Assembly (NCBI RefSeq): GCF_014635845.1 | Contig: NZ_BMDP01000003.1 | Coordinates: 124,001 to 188,000 of the forward strand | Reading direction: 5' to 3' | Origin: Oxalicibacterium solurbis | Lineage (GTDB): Bacteria; Pseudomonadota; Gammaproteobacteria; Burkholderiales; Burkholderiaceae_D | Length of the DNA: 64,000 nucleotides | Shown here: positions 17,684 through 27,535 of the stretch, piece by piece | How positions within the stretch are numbered: the stretch's first letter is position 1 | Layout of the letters: the number at the start of each line of letters is the position of its first letter | Made by a program: the position numbers and the translations under genes | The notes under the pieces: generated by a model | Seen by the model: only the letters and a program-made list of their open reading frames with translations | Told to the model about the DNA's origin: nothing | Database searches by the model: none

Positions 17684-18598
17684 TCAGCGTGCTTTCCGAC
17701 CTTCGATCAGATCGCGATATCCGGCAAGCGCTTCGGCGCAGTGCGTCATGAAGGCATAGACGCGGCCGGACTTGCGGATATCTGGATGCGTGAGTATCCA
17801 GAGTTCGTCAAAGACTTCCGGTTCGATGGGTGAGACGCGCACCAGATCGGGCAGCAGATCGCCATGCATGCAGGGAAGAAAGCCGATGCCCATGCCGGCA
17901 GAAATGGCCGACGCGACGCCGGCAACCGAATCGCTGCGGTAACGGATATTGCAGGCGGGGACGCGTTCGTTGACGAAGGCGTAGGCCTTGAGGCCGGCGA
18001 GGCTGCGTCCGTACGATACCCATTGCCGGCGATAGCGTTCTTCCGCGGTGAGCGCCGCGCCGGGATAATCGCTGCGGCGTCCGTAGATCGCCCATGCGAT
18101 TCTGGCTACCTTGCGCCCGAACAGGTTTTCCGGTGGCGCCAGAGTCGCGCGGAAGGCGATGTCCGATTCGCCGCGCGCGAGATTGAGCGGCTTGTTGCCG
18201 ACGATCATTTCCACCGTGATTTCCGGATTGGCGGCCTGAAAATCGGCAACGACGGGCGTCAGAAAATCCAGCAGCAGCGCATCGCTCGTCGTGATGCGCA
18301 ATTCACCCTTGAATCCCTGCTCGCGGCGCGAAATGCGCCGCGTCACGCCGAGGATTTCCTTCTCGACGCGTTCGCCGAGAGCGATCACTTCCGTCCCTGC
18401 CGCCGTTGCCACATAACCGCTGCGGCGGCGGTCGAACAAGACGGTATCCAGCGCTTTCTCGATCGCGGCCAGACGGCGCGACATGGTGGAATGGTTGACG
18501 CCGAGCACGGCCGCTGCGGATACCAGGCTGCCGTGTTCGCCGATCGCCTTCACGATGCGCAGGTCGTCCCACGAGATTGTTTGCAACGAATCGGTCAT
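17684..18598 (-). CDS. LysR-family transcriptional regulator
   Basis: A 304-residue LysR protein. The helix-turn-helix is ISWDDLRIVKAIGEHGSLVS followed by LGVNHSTMSRRLAAIEKALDTVLFDRR. The effector domain (GELRITTSDALLLDFLTPVVADFQAANPEITVEMIV) resembles members that adjoin metabolite hydrolases. The ATG at 18598 is used, as the codon before it is a TTG. It lies upstream of the YcaC-like gene in the same orientation and may regulate it; no divergent partner is present. Inducer unknown. Confidence 0.9.
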   Translation of the reverse strand: MTDSLQTISWDDLRIVKAIGEHGSLVSAAAVLGVNHSTMSRRLAAIEKALDTVLFDRRRSGYVATAAGTEVIALGERVEKEILGVTRRISRREQGFKGELRITTSDALLLDFLTPVVADFQAANPEITVEMIVGNKPLNLARGESDIAFRATLAPPENLFGRKVARIAWAIYGRRSDYPGAALTAEERYRRQWVSYGRSLAGLKAYAFVNERVPACNIRYRSDSVAGVASAISAGMGIGFLPCMHGDLLPDLVRVSPIEPEVFDELWILTHPDIRKSGRVYAFMTHCAEALAGYRDLIEGRKAR

Positions 18599-18640
18599 CA
18601 AGAATTCTCTTTATGGGCTTAGGCGTGCAGCGGCGGGATC

Positions 18641-19060
18641 CTACTCTTGCGGCTCGGATATGCCGAACAGGCCGTGCGCATCCAGGATCGCATAGGTGAT
18701 CTGCGGATTCCGTTCCAGGCATTTGCGCACTGCCGCCGGCACGCTCTGCCGCGTCTTCTTGCACAGGCCCGGCTGATCGGCCAGCGTGATGCTCAGTCCG
18801 CGCACGGTACGCACTTCGTTGTCGCCCGGTGTGATGTTCAGCACGATGCCCAGCTGCTCGTGCATGCGCTGGCGGAGATACAGCAGTTCCGCGTAGTTCG
18901 AAATGGCTTCGATGCGCAGCAGCAGTTTCTTTTCTTCCTGCCGGGTCAGCAGCAGCACGCGCCGGTCGCTGTCGGGATCGTTCAGCAGCAGTTCACGATT
19001 GCAACCGCATGCGCCGGGCGGGCATTCGACGCGGATGGGAACGGTGAACAGTTGCGACAT
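18641..19060 (-). CDS. Cys-containing protein of unknown function
   Basis: A 139-residue soluble protein. Near the N terminus is ECPPGACGCNRELLLNDPD, with three closely spaced Cys; near the C terminus are PGLCKKTRQ and AVRKCLERNPQITYAILDA, giving two more. The middle is a helical LTRQEEKKLLLRIEAISNYA segment. The Cys pattern could bind a metal or an iron-sulfur cluster but matches no motif I recognise. It is divergent from the Nramp transporter gene (214-base gap) and precedes the LysR gene at 17684-18598. A metal-linked role is only suggested by position and Cys content. Confidence 0.6.
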   Translation of the reverse strand: MSQLFTVPIRVECPPGACGCNRELLLNDPDSDRRVLLLTRQEEKKLLLRIEAISNYAELLYLRQRMHEQLGIVLNITPGDNEVRTVRGLSITLADQPGLCKKTRQSVPAAVRKCLERNPQITYAILDAHGLFGISEPQE

Positions 19061-19273
19061 GGACGATACCTGCGGCGCTATCTATGTGTGGATGACGATA
19101 CTTGCGAAGATGCGGCCGCAATTGCCGGCCGCCTGCTGCGATTTTATATCGCTTCCATAGCCACATTCTTTTGCGCCGATATTTGCGCTGTGGAATCATG
19201 TGAAGTCTTGCATGCGTTATGTACACCTTATATATGCGCCGCCCGGCGCGACAACGAAAGCCTCGGATTTCCC

Positions 19274-20593
19274 ATGTTCGGATTGCCCACCACCGCCACT
19301 GCCCCGTTTTGTCCGGCCGAAGTCGCCGGTACCGTCGCCGTTCCGCAGAATGCGCCACTGTGGAAGAAGATCGCCCGCTTCGCCGGCCCCGGTCTGCTGG
19401 TGTCGGTCGGCTACATGGACCCGGGCAACTGGGCGACGTCGATCCAGGCCGGTTCGCAATACGGTTATCAGTTGCTGTTCGTCGTGATTTTGTCCAGCCT
19501 GGCGGCCATCGTGCTGCAATGCCTGTCGATGCGGCTGGGCATCGCCACCGGCAAGGATCTGGCCGTGCATTGTCGCGAGCAGTACGGGCCGAAAGCCGGC
19601 AAGATGCAGTGGCTGCTTGCGGAACTGGCGATCGTCGCCTGCGATTTCGCCGAAGTGCTCGGCAGCGCGCTGGCGTTCAAGCTGCTGCTGGGCGTATCGC
19701 TGCCGACCGGTGTGCTGCTCACCGCCTTCGACACGCTGATCGTGCTGGGGCTGAAGGGCAAGGGCTTTCGCCAGATCGAGGCCATCATCCTCGGCCTGAT
19801 CGTGACGATCGGCGTCTGCCTGTTCGCCGAACTGCTGTTCATCAAGCCGGACTGGCATGCGGTCGCCGCTGGCGCGATTCCGTCGTTGCAGGCGATCTCC
19901 AGCCAGGAGCCGCTGTATCTGGCGATCGGCATTCTCGGCGCGACGGTGATGCCGCACAATCTGTATCTGCATTCGTCCATCGTGCAGACGCGCGTCGTCG
20001 CGAAGAACGATACGGCACGCGGCGAAGCGATCTCGCTGGCGCGCATCGACACCACCGTTTCGCTGCTGCTGGCGCTGGTCATCAATGCGGCGATCCTGAT
20101 TCTTGCCGGCACCGCGTTCTTCGATCCGGCCAATCCGATCGCCATCGGCATCGACGATGCGTATCACCTGCTCGATCCGTTCGCCGGCACAGCCGCCGCC
20201 ATCCTGTTCGGCCTCGCGCTGCTGGCATCCGGGCAAAGCTCCACCTTCACCGGCACCATCGCCGGGCAGGTCATCATGGATGGTTTTTTGAAGCTGCGCA
20301 TCCCGTGCTGGCAGCGCCGCCTGATCACGCGTTCGCTGGCACTGGTACCGGCGCTGATCGGCGTGCTGATGCTGGGCGAACATTCGGTCGGCCAACTGCT
20401 GGTGCTGAGTCAGGTCGTGCTGAGTCTGCAGCTGCCGTTCGCGATGTATCCGCTGATCAGGTTGACCACACGGCGCGACATCATGGGCAGCTTCGCCAAC
20501 AATCGCCTGACGACATTCGTCGCATGGTTGCTCTTCATCGCGATCTCCGCCGCCAATCTGTGGCTGGTCGTGCAAGCGGTCGGCCTGGCGTAA
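19274..20593 (+). CDS. mntH: Nramp-family divalent metal (Mn2+/Fe2+) transporter
   Basis: A 439-residue integral membrane protein with about 11 hydrophobic segments. The metal-site motif DPGN is at residues 49-52 (GYMDPGNWATS), and the second-half MPHNLYLHS motif starts near residue 226; together these coordinate the metal. GQSSTFTGTIAGQVIMDGFL is the conserved later helix. Nramp proteins import Mn2+ or Fe2+ with protons across the inner membrane. The ATG at 19274 is chosen because it places the start before a short hydrophilic tail typical of the family. TTATATAT sequence upstream may be its promoter. An 18-base inverted repeat follows the stop. Confidence 0.93.
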   Translation: MFGLPTTATAPFCPAEVAGTVAVPQNAPLWKKIARFAGPGLLVSVGYMDPGNWATSIQAGSQYGYQLLFVVILSSLAAIVLQCLSMRLGIATGKDLAVHCREQYGPKAGKMQWLLAELAIVACDFAEVLGSALAFKLLLGVSLPTGVLLTAFDTLIVLGLKGKGFRQIEAIILGLIVTIGVCLFAELLFIKPDWHAVAAGAIPSLQAISSQEPLYLAIGILGATVMPHNLYLHSSIVQTRVVAKNDTARGEAISLARIDTTVSLLLALVINAAILILAGTAFFDPANPIAIGIDDAYHLLDPFAGTAAAILFGLALLASGQSSTFTGTIAGQVIMDGFLKLRIPCWQRRLITRSLALVPALIGVLMLGEHSVGQLLVLSQVVLSLQLPFAMYPLIRLTTRRDIMGSFANNRLTTFVAWLLFIAISAANLWLVVQAVGLA

Positions 20594-20603
20594 TCATTCT
20601 CAT

Positions 20604-20650
20604 TTGCGATCGCGCATGAATCGCACATGCAAATTCATGCGCGATCGCAA
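20604..20650. repeat. Perfect 18-base inverted repeat after mntH
   Basis: TTGCGATCGCGCATGAAT (20604-20621) and ATTCATGCGCGATCGCAA (20633-20650) pair perfectly around an 11-base loop. No T-run follows on either strand, so it is not a standard rho-independent terminator. It starts 10 bases after the mntH stop and about 100 bases before narG. It may stabilise RNA, insulate narG, or bind a protein. Confidence 0.7.
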
Positions 20651-20751
20651 TACGCACCGTCTTTTATCGCGATATGCACCAATGACATATTGACTAAAGG
20701 AGATTCGCCCCCTTTAATGACCGGACCCTCCCCCTGAAACACGGATCGCCC

Positions 20752-23700
20752 ATGAGTCACTTCCTGGATAGATTGCGTTTTTTCACGACGACCCGGCCGG
20801 AATTCTCCAATGGTCATGGCGCCGTCACCGATGAAGACAGGAAATGGGAGGATGCCTATCGGCAGCGCTGGCAGCACGACAAGATCGTGCGCTCCACGCA
20901 CGGCGTGAACTGCACCGGCTCCTGCTCGTGGAAGATCTACGTGAAAGGCGGCATCGTCACGTGGGAGACGCAGCAGACCGATTACCCGCGCACGCGCCCC
21001 GACATGCCGAACCACGAACCGCGCGGCTGCTCGCGCGGCGCTTCGTATTCCTGGTATCTCTATAGCGCGAACCGCCTCAAGTATCCGCTGGTGCGCAGCG
21101 CGCTCGTCAAGCTGTGGCGCGACCGGCGCCGCACGATGGAGCCGGTGCAGGCATGGCAGAGCATCGTCGACGACGAAGCGGCACGCCGCAGTTATCAGGC
21201 ACGGCGCGGGCTCGGCGGCTTCATCCGTTCCACGTGGGCCGAAGTCAACGAGATCATCGCCGCCGCCAACGTCCACACTATCAGCAAACACGGTCCCGAC
21301 CGCGTGATCGGCTTCTCGCCGATTCCGGCGATGTCGATGGTGTCGTATGCAGCCGGCTCGCGCTACCTGTCGCTGATCGGCGGCGTCTGTCTCAGTTTCT
21401 ACGACTGGTATTGCGATCTGCCACCGGCGTCGCCGCAGACCTGGGGCGAGCAGACCGACGTGCCGGAATCGGCCGACTGGTACAACTCCACCTTCATCAT
21501 GATGTGGGGCTCGAACGTACCGCAGACGCGCACGCCGGATGCGCACTTCATGACCGAGGTGCGCTACAAGGGCACGAAGATCGTCTCAGTCTTCCCCGAC
21601 TATTCGGAAGGTGCGAAGTTCGGCGACATCTGGCTGCATCCGAAGCAAGGCACCGATGCCGCGCTGGCGCTGGCGATGGGGCACGTGATCCTGAAGGAAT
21701 TCCATCTCGCCGGCAACAGCGACTACTTCCTCGACTACTGCCGCCGCTACACCGACATGCCCTGCCTCGTGCGGCTGGTACGACAAGGCGACGGCTATGT
21801 ACCGGAGCGCCTGCTGCGCGCCTCCGATTTCGCCGACGGACTCGGACAGGCGAACAATCCCGACTGGAAGACCGTGATGATCGACGAGGCCGACGGCGAT
21901 CTCGTCGTGCCGGTCGGTTCGCTCGGCTTCCGCTGGGGCCAGAAGGAAGGCGAGGACAAGGGCAAGTGGAACCTGCAGTCGGAAGCCGCCGACGGCCGCG
22001 CCATCGTGCCACGGCTGTCTCTGGTGCAGACGCGCGACGAAGCCGTCGACGTGCTGTTCCCCTACTTCGGCAACCGCGAGCATCCGCACTTTCCGCACAC
22101 TTCGCATCCATCCACCTTCGCACGCCGCATCGGTGCGCGCCGCGTCGTCACGCGCGAAGGCGAAATGCTGGTCGCCACCGTCTATGACCTGTTCGTCGCC
22201 AACTACGGTCTCGACCAGGGCCTCGGCGGCGACGGCATCGCGCACAGCTACGACGACAACCTGCCCTACACACCCGCTTGGCAGGAAGCGATCACCGGCG
22301 TCAGGCGCGAAGACGTAATCACCGTCGCGCGCCAGTTCGCCGAGAACGCGCACAAGACGCAGGGCAAGTCGATGGTGATCCTCGGCGCCGGCATCAATCA
22401 CTGGTTCCACATGGACATGTCGTACCGCGCGATCATCAACATGCTGATCATGTGCGGCTGCATCGGCAAATCCGGCGGCGGCTGGTCGCATTACGTCGGA
22501 CAGGAAAAACTGCGCCCGCAGACCGGCTGGACCGCACTGGCCTTCGGCCTCGACTGGCATCGTCCGCCGCGCCAGATGAATGCGACGTCGTTCTTCTATG
22601 CGCATACCGACCAGTGGCGCTACGACCCGATGAATCCGGCCGACCTGCTGTCGCCGCTGGCGGACAAGAAAGATTTCCACGGCGTGACGATCGATTACAA
22701 CGTGCGCGCCGAGCGCATGGGCTGGCTGCCGTCCGCGCCGCAACTGCAGGCGAATCCGCTCGCAGTCGGCCGCGCACTGGGCGATGCAAGCAAGGCCGGC
22801 AGCGCCATCGCACAGCAATTGCAGTCAGGCGCATTGCGCATGGCCTGCGAAGACCCGGACGATCCGGCCAACTTCCCGCGCAACATGTTTGTCTGGCGTT
22901 CCAACCTGCTCGGCTCGTCCGGCAAGGGCCACGAATATTTCCTCAAGCATCTGCTCGGCACCACGCACGGCGTGCAGGGTGACGACGTGGTCGCCAACGG
23001 CGGCGCGAAGCCGGAAGAAGTGAAGTGGCACGAGACCGCACCGCAGGGCAAGCTCGATCTGCTGGTCACGCTGGACTTCCGCATGTCCACCACCTGCATG
23101 TATTCCGACATCGTGCTGCCGACGGCGACCTGGTACGAGAAGGACGACATGAACACGTCCGACATGCATCCGTTTATCCATCCGCTGTCGGCCGCCGTCG
23201 ATCCGGCCTGGCAATCGAAGAGCGACTGGGAAATCTTCAAGGGCATCGCCAGGCGCTTCTCCGAACTGAGCCACGGCCATCTCGGGCTGGAGCGCGACGT
23301 CGTGCTGGCGCCGATCGCGCACGATACGCCGGGCGAACTGGCGCAACCGTTCGACGTGCAGGACTGGAAGCGCGGCGAATGCGAAGCCAAACCCGGCAAG
23401 ACGATGCCGTCCGTCATCGTGGTCGAACGCGATTATCCGCAGACCTACGAACGCTTCACTTCGCTCGGCCCGCTGATGGAAAAACTTGGCAACGGCGGCA
23501 AGGGCATCAGTTGGGATACCAAGGAAGAAGTCGAACTGCTCGGCGAACTGAACTACCGCGTCGACCGTCCCGGCGACCGTGACGGCCAGCCGCGCATCGA
23601 CAGCGCGCTCGATGCCGCCGAAACCATCCTGACGCTGGCGCCGGAAACCAACGGCACGGTCGCCGTCAAGGCATGGCAGGCCGTTTCGGCGCTCACCGGG

Positions 23701-24543
23701 CGCGATCACGCGCATCTGGCCGAAGCGCGCGCCGACGAGAAAATTCGTTTCCGCGACATCCAGGCGCAACCGCGCAAGATCATTTCGTCGCCGACGTGGA
23801 GCGGCATCGAATCGGAACACGTGTCGTACAACGCCGGCTACACCAACGTGCACGAACTGATTCCTTGGCGCACCATCAGCGGCCGCCAGCAGCTGTATCA
23901 GGATCACGCATGGATGCGCGCCTTCGGCGAATCGCTGTGCGTCTACAAGCCGCCGATCGACACCGGCAACTATGCGCACATGCTGGGCACGCGCTCCAAC
24001 GGCAATCCGGAGATCGCGCTGAACTTTCTGACGCCGCACCAGAAATGGGGCATCCACAGCACCTACACCGACAACCTGCTGATGCTGACATTGTCGCGCG
24101 GCGGCCCCATCGTCTGGATGTCGGAAACCGATGCGAAGGCGGTCGGCATCGTCGACAACGACTGGATCGAGTGCTACAACGCCAACGGCGCATTGTGCGC
24201 ACGCGCCGTCGTCAGCCAGCGCATTCCGCAGGGCATGGTGATGATGTATCACGCGCAGGAAAAGATCATCAACACGCCCGGCTCCGAAATCACCGGCACG
24301 CGCGGCGGCATCCACAACTCGGTCACGCGCGTGGCGCTGAAGCCGACGCACATGATCGGCGGCTACGCGCAGCTCTCCTACGGCTTCAACTACTACGGCA
24401 CCGTCGGCTCCAACCGCGACGAATTCCTGATCGTGCGCAAGATGAACAAGATCGACTGGCTGGACGAATCCTCATCCACTTCGCCGCCCGATCCGGTCAA
24501 CCCCGCCACCGAACACAAGATCCGCGAAGGAGAAGCCTCATGA
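20752..24543 (+). CDS. narG: Respiratory nitrate reductase, alpha subunit
   Basis: A 1263-residue molybdopterin enzyme of normal NarG length. The N-terminal FS0 cluster is bound by H50, C54 and C58 (STHGVNCTGSCSW) with C93 in PRGCSRG. NSTFIMMWGSNVPQTRTPDAH contains the Mo-ligand Asp region. There is no Tat signal of the periplasmic type; as usual for NarG, the N terminus is a vestigial form and the enzyme stays on the cytoplasmic face. It reduces nitrate to nitrite with electrons from NarH and NarI. It starts the operon narGHJI-parvulin-narK; its stop overlaps the narH start as ATGA. I could not find a clear FNR box upstream. Confidence 0.98.
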   Translation: MSHFLDRLRFFTTTRPEFSNGHGAVTDEDRKWEDAYRQRWQHDKIVRSTHGVNCTGSCSWKIYVKGGIVTWETQQTDYPRTRPDMPNHEPRGCSRGASYSWYLYSANRLKYPLVRSALVKLWRDRRRTMEPVQAWQSIVDDEAARRSYQARRGLGGFIRSTWAEVNEIIAAANVHTISKHGPDRVIGFSPIPAMSMVSYAAGSRYLSLIGGVCLSFYDWYCDLPPASPQTWGEQTDVPESADWYNSTFIMMWGSNVPQTRTPDAHFMTEVRYKGTKIVSVFPDYSEGAKFGDIWLHPKQGTDAALALAMGHVILKEFHLAGNSDYFLDYCRRYTDMPCLVRLVRQGDGYVPERLLRASDFADGLGQANNPDWKTVMIDEADGDLVVPVGSLGFRWGQKEGEDKGKWNLQSEAADGRAIVPRLSLVQTRDEAVDVLFPYFGNREHPHFPHTSHPSTFARRIGARRVVTREGEMLVATVYDLFVANYGLDQGLGGDGIAHSYDDNLPYTPAWQEAITGVRREDVITVARQFAENAHKTQGKSMVILGAGINHWFHMDMSYRAIINMLIMCGCIGKSGGGWSHYVGQEKLRPQTGWTALAFGLDWHRPPRQMNATSFFYAHTDQWRYDPMNPADLLSPLADKKDFHGVTIDYNVRAERMGWLPSAPQLQANPLAVGRALGDASKAGSAIAQQLQSGALRMACEDPDDPANFPRNMFVWRSNLLGSSGKGHEYFLKHLLGTTHGVQGDDVVANGGAKPEEVKWHETAPQGKLDLLVTLDFRMSTTCMYSDIVLPTATWYEKDDMNTSDMHPFIHPLSAAVDPAWQSKSDWEIFKGIARRFSELSHGHLGLERDVVLAPIAHDTPGELAQPFDVQDWKRGECEAKPGKTMPSVIVVERDYPQTYERFTSLGPLMEKLGNGGKGISWDTKEEVELLGELNYRVDRPGDRDGQPRIDSALDAAETILTLAPETNGTVAVKAWQAVSALTGRDHAHLAEARADEKIRFRDIQAQPRKIISSPTWSGIESEHVSYNAGYTNVHELIPWRTISGRQQLYQDHAWMRAFGESLCVYKPPIDTGNYAHMLGTRSNGNPEIALNFLTPHQKWGIHSTYTDNLLMLTLSRGGPIVWMSETDAKAVGIVDNDWIECYNANGALCARAVVSQRIPQGMVMMYHAQEKIINTPGSEITGTRGGIHNSVTRVALKPTHMIGGYAQLSYGFNYYGTVGSNRDEFLIVRKMNKIDWLDESSSTSPPDPVNPATEHKIREGEAS

Positions 24544-26069
24544 AAGTGCGTGCGCAGATCGCGATGGTGCTGAACCTCGACAAGTGCATCGGCTGTCATA
24601 CCTGTTCGGTGACCTGCAAGAACGTCTGGACCAGCCGCGAGGGCATGGAATACGCGTGGTTCAACAACGTCGAGACCAAACCCGGCATCGGCTATCCGAA
24701 GAACTGGGAAGACCAGGAACGCTGGCGCGGCGGCTGGAAGCGGCGCGACGACGGCAAGATCGAACCGCGCCTCGGCAGCAAATGGCGGCTGCTGGCGCAG
24801 ATCTTCGCCAATCCGCGCCTGCCGGAGATCGACGATTACTACGAACCGTTTACCTTCGACTACGCGCACCTGCAGGATGCGGGCGATGCAAAAGCGATGC
24901 CGGTCGCGCGGCCGCGTTCGCTGATCAGCGGCGAGCGCATGGAAAAGATCGAATGGGGACCGAACTGGGAAGAAATCCTCGGCGGCGAGTTCGACAAGCG
25001 TTCGAAGGACGTCAACTTCGAGAACGTGCAGAAGGATATCTACGGCCAGTTCGAAAACACCTTCATGATGTACCTGCCGCGCCTGTGCGAGCACTGCCTG
25101 AACCCGGCATGCGTCGCAGCCTGCCCATCCGGCTCGATCTACAAGCGCGAGGAAGACGGCATCGTGCTGATCGACCAGGACAAATGCCGTGGCTGGCGCA
25201 TGTGCGTCTCGGGTTGTCCGTACAAGAAGATCTATTACAACTGGCATAGCGGCAAGGCGGAGAAATGCATCTTCTGCTATCCACGCATCGAGGTCGGCCA
25301 GCCGACCGTCTGCTCGGAAACCTGCGTCGGCCGCATCCGCTATCTGGGCGTGCTGCTGTATGACGCCGACCGCATCGAGGAAGCCGCCAGCGTCGAGAAC
25401 GAAACCGATCTGTACGAAGCGCAGTTGTCGGTCTTCCTCGATCCGCACGATCCGGCCGTCATCGCGCAAGCCGAACGCGACGGCGTGCCGGCTGCATGGA
25501 TAGAAGGTGCGCAGCGTTCACCGGTGTACAAGATGGCGATCGACTGGAAGATCGCCTTCCCGCTGCATCCCGAATTCCGCACGCTGCCGATGGTCTGGTA
25601 CGTGCCGCCGCTGTCGCCGATCAATGCCGCCGCCAACAGCGGCGAACTCGGCATGAACGGCTGGCTGCCGGATGTCGAATCGCTGCGCATCCCGCTGCGC
25701 TATCTGGCGAACCTGCTGACGGCCGGCAAGGAAGAGCCGGTGAAGCTCGCATTGCAGCGCCTGCTGGCAATGCGCGGCTTCATGCGCGGCCGCCATGTCG
25801 ACGGCGCCGATATGCCGGAAGTGCTGCAGCAGGTCGGCTTGTCGGTCGCACAGGTGGAGGAAATGTATCGCTACCTTGCGATCGCCAACTACGAAGACCG
25901 CTTCGTGATCCCGACTGCGCATCGCGAATATGCGGAAGACGCATTCGACCTGCGTTCTTCCTGCGGCTTCTCGTTCGGCAACGGCTGCTCGGACGGCCGC
26001 ACCGAAACCGGCCTGTTCGCCACCGCGAAGAAACGCAACCGCACGATCCCGATCAAGCAGGAGTTGTGA
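24540..26069 (+). CDS. narH: Respiratory nitrate reductase, beta (iron-sulfur) subunit
   Basis: A 509-residue protein carrying four cluster-binding motifs. These are C16-IGCHTCSVTC26, CEHCLNPACVAACPSG, the Trp-containing CRGWRMCVSGCPY that binds the [3Fe-4S] cluster, and CIFCYPRIEVGQPTVCSETC. It relays electrons from the NarI haems to the NarG molybdenum site on the cytoplasmic side of the membrane. The ATG overlaps the narG stop by four bases, so translation is coupled, and narJ follows after one base. Length and motifs are fully normal. Confidence 0.98.
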   Translation: MKVRAQIAMVLNLDKCIGCHTCSVTCKNVWTSREGMEYAWFNNVETKPGIGYPKNWEDQERWRGGWKRRDDGKIEPRLGSKWRLLAQIFANPRLPEIDDYYEPFTFDYAHLQDAGDAKAMPVARPRSLISGERMEKIEWGPNWEEILGGEFDKRSKDVNFENVQKDIYGQFENTFMMYLPRLCEHCLNPACVAACPSGSIYKREEDGIVLIDQDKCRGWRMCVSGCPYKKIYYNWHSGKAEKCIFCYPRIEVGQPTVCSETCVGRIRYLGVLLYDADRIEEAASVENETDLYEAQLSVFLDPHDPAVIAQAERDGVPAAWIEGAQRSPVYKMAIDWKIAFPLHPEFRTLPMVWYVPPLSPINAAANSGELGMNGWLPDVESLRIPLRYLANLLTAGKEEPVKLALQRLLAMRGFMRGRHVDGADMPEVLQQVGLSVAQVEEMYRYLAIANYEDRFVIPTAHREYAEDAFDLRSSCGFSFGNGCSDGRTETGLFATAKKRNRTIPIKQEL

Positions 26070-26070
26070 C

Positions 26071-26790
26071 ATGCGACGCCGCACACCACCTTCGCCGTTG
26101 CTGTTTCCCATGCTGTCCGCGCTGCTCGATTATCCGGACGATGCACTGATCGCAGCACTGCCGGAAGCGCGCATGCAGTTGCGCGACGAACGCGCCTTGC
26201 CGCAGGAAGCACGGCAGGGACTGGAGCGTTTTTTCGATTACTGCGACGAACGCGAGCTGATCCGGCTGCAGGAAAACTACGTCGCACTATTCGATCGCGG
26301 CCGCGCCACGTCGCTGCATCTGTTCGAGCATGTGCACGGCGAATCGCGCGATCGGGGTCAGGCGATGGTCGACCTGCTGCAACTGTACGAGCAACACGGC
26401 CTGTATCTGAATGATGGCCAGTTGCCGGATTACCTGCCGGTCTTTCTCGAATACCTGTCGCGCCTGCCGGCCGACGACGCCTTGCCGCTGCTGACGGAGA
26501 CCGGCGAAATCCTGCAATCGATCACAGAACAATTGAGCAAGCGCGGCAGCCCTTATGCCTTCGTCATCGGCGCGCTGCTGCCGCTGGCCGGCATCGGGCA
26601 AAGCGTATCGACGGAACAGGAACTGCACGAAGACGATGCCGATGCAATCCCGGATGCCGCGCATTACCGCGCGCTGGATGCGGCCTATACCGATGAACCG
26701 GTACGTTTCGTCGGCGCGGAATCGCCAAGAACCCACATGGCACCGGCAGAGGAATCGATCCACTTCCACAAGCAACGACCGGCAAGCTGA
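26071..26790 (+). CDS. narJ: Nitrate reductase molybdenum cofactor assembly chaperone
   Basis: A 239-residue helical protein of the NarJ/TorD type. LFPMLSALLDYPDDALIAALPEA is the typical start. YVALFDRGRATSLHLFEHVHGESRDRGQAM is the diagnostic NarJ core, and DYLPVFLEYLSRLP the later conserved helix. NarJ binds apo-NarG, promotes cofactor insertion and prevents premature membrane attachment; it is not part of the final enzyme. It starts one base after the narH stop. The C-terminal 60 or so residues are polar and less conserved, as usual. Confidence 0.95.
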   Translation: MRRRTPPSPLLFPMLSALLDYPDDALIAALPEARMQLRDERALPQEARQGLERFFDYCDERELIRLQENYVALFDRGRATSLHLFEHVHGESRDRGQAMVDLLQLYEQHGLYLNDGQLPDYLPVFLEYLSRLPADDALPLLTETGEILQSITEQLSKRGSPYAFVIGALLPLAGIGQSVSTEQELHEDDADAIPDAAHYRALDAAYTDEPVRFVGAESPRTHMAPAEESIHFHKQRPAS

Positions 26791-26844
26791 ACTGTACCCG
26801 CACGAAGGCAACGCCGTGCGGCCAACCTGCATCAGGAGAACGGC

Positions 26845-27528
26845 ATGGAACACTACTTTCATCAATTCCTGTTCGGTATCTATCCGTACATCTGCCTTGC
26901 CGTGCTGCTGCTCGGCAGCCTCGTGCGCTTCGACCGCGAGCAGTACACGTGGAAGAGCGATTCGTCGCAGATGCTGCGGCACGGCATGCTGCGACTCGGC
27001 AGCAACATGTTCCACTGGGGCATTCTGGTGGTTGTGATCGGCCACTTCGCCGGCTTCCTCGCGCCGCACTGGATGGTGTCTCCCTTCCTGTCGGCCTCGC
27101 AGCATCAACTGATGGCGATGGTCGGCGGCGGCGCGGCCGGCGTGGTCGCCATCATCGGATTGACGATCCTGATCTGGCGGCGACTGTCCGATACGCGCAT
27201 CCGCCGCAACAGCCGTACTTCCGACATCGTCGTCGTGCTGATGTTGTGGGTGCAGCTAGCGCTCGGCCTCGGCACCGTCGTGCTGTCCACCCGTCACATG
27301 GATGGCGTGATGTTCGAGCAGCTGACGCATTACGTGAAAGGCATCGTCACCTTCGAGCCCGGCGTGGCCGACCTGCTGGTCGGCGTGCCGCTGACCTATC
27401 GCCTGCACATCGCGCTCGGCTTCACGATCTTCCTGATCTCGCCGTTCACGCGCATGGTGCACATCTGGAGCGGCGTCGCCTCGCTTGCCTATCTGATCCG
27501 CCCTTATCAACTTGTACGCAAACGCTGA
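26845..27528 (+). CDS. narI: Respiratory nitrate reductase, gamma (cytochrome b) subunit
   Basis: A 227-residue membrane protein with five hydrophobic segments. His residues that ligate the two b haems are present in MFHWGILVVVIGHFAGF and in YRLHIALGFTIF with MVHIWSGV. It oxidises quinol at the periplasmic face and passes electrons inward to NarH, anchoring NarGH. It follows narJ by 54 bases with an AGGAGAA site upstream of the ATG. Normal length. Confidence 0.97.
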   Translation: MEHYFHQFLFGIYPYICLAVLLLGSLVRFDREQYTWKSDSSQMLRHGMLRLGSNMFHWGILVVVIGHFAGFLAPHWMVSPFLSASQHQLMAMVGGGAAGVVAIIGLTILIWRRLSDTRIRRNSRTSDIVVVLMLWVQLALGLGTVVLSTRHMDGVMFEQLTHYVKGIVTFEPGVADLLVGVPLTYRLHIALGFTIFLISPFTRMVHIWSGVASLAYLIRPYQLVRKR

Positions 27529-27535
27529 GGTGATC

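Noticed and set aside
20651-20751. FNR or NarL sites in the narG promoter
   Set aside because: I looked for TTGAT-N4-ATCAA and found only a TTGAC half-site; the TATCGCGATA palindrome at 20665-20674 is not a known anaerobic regulator site.
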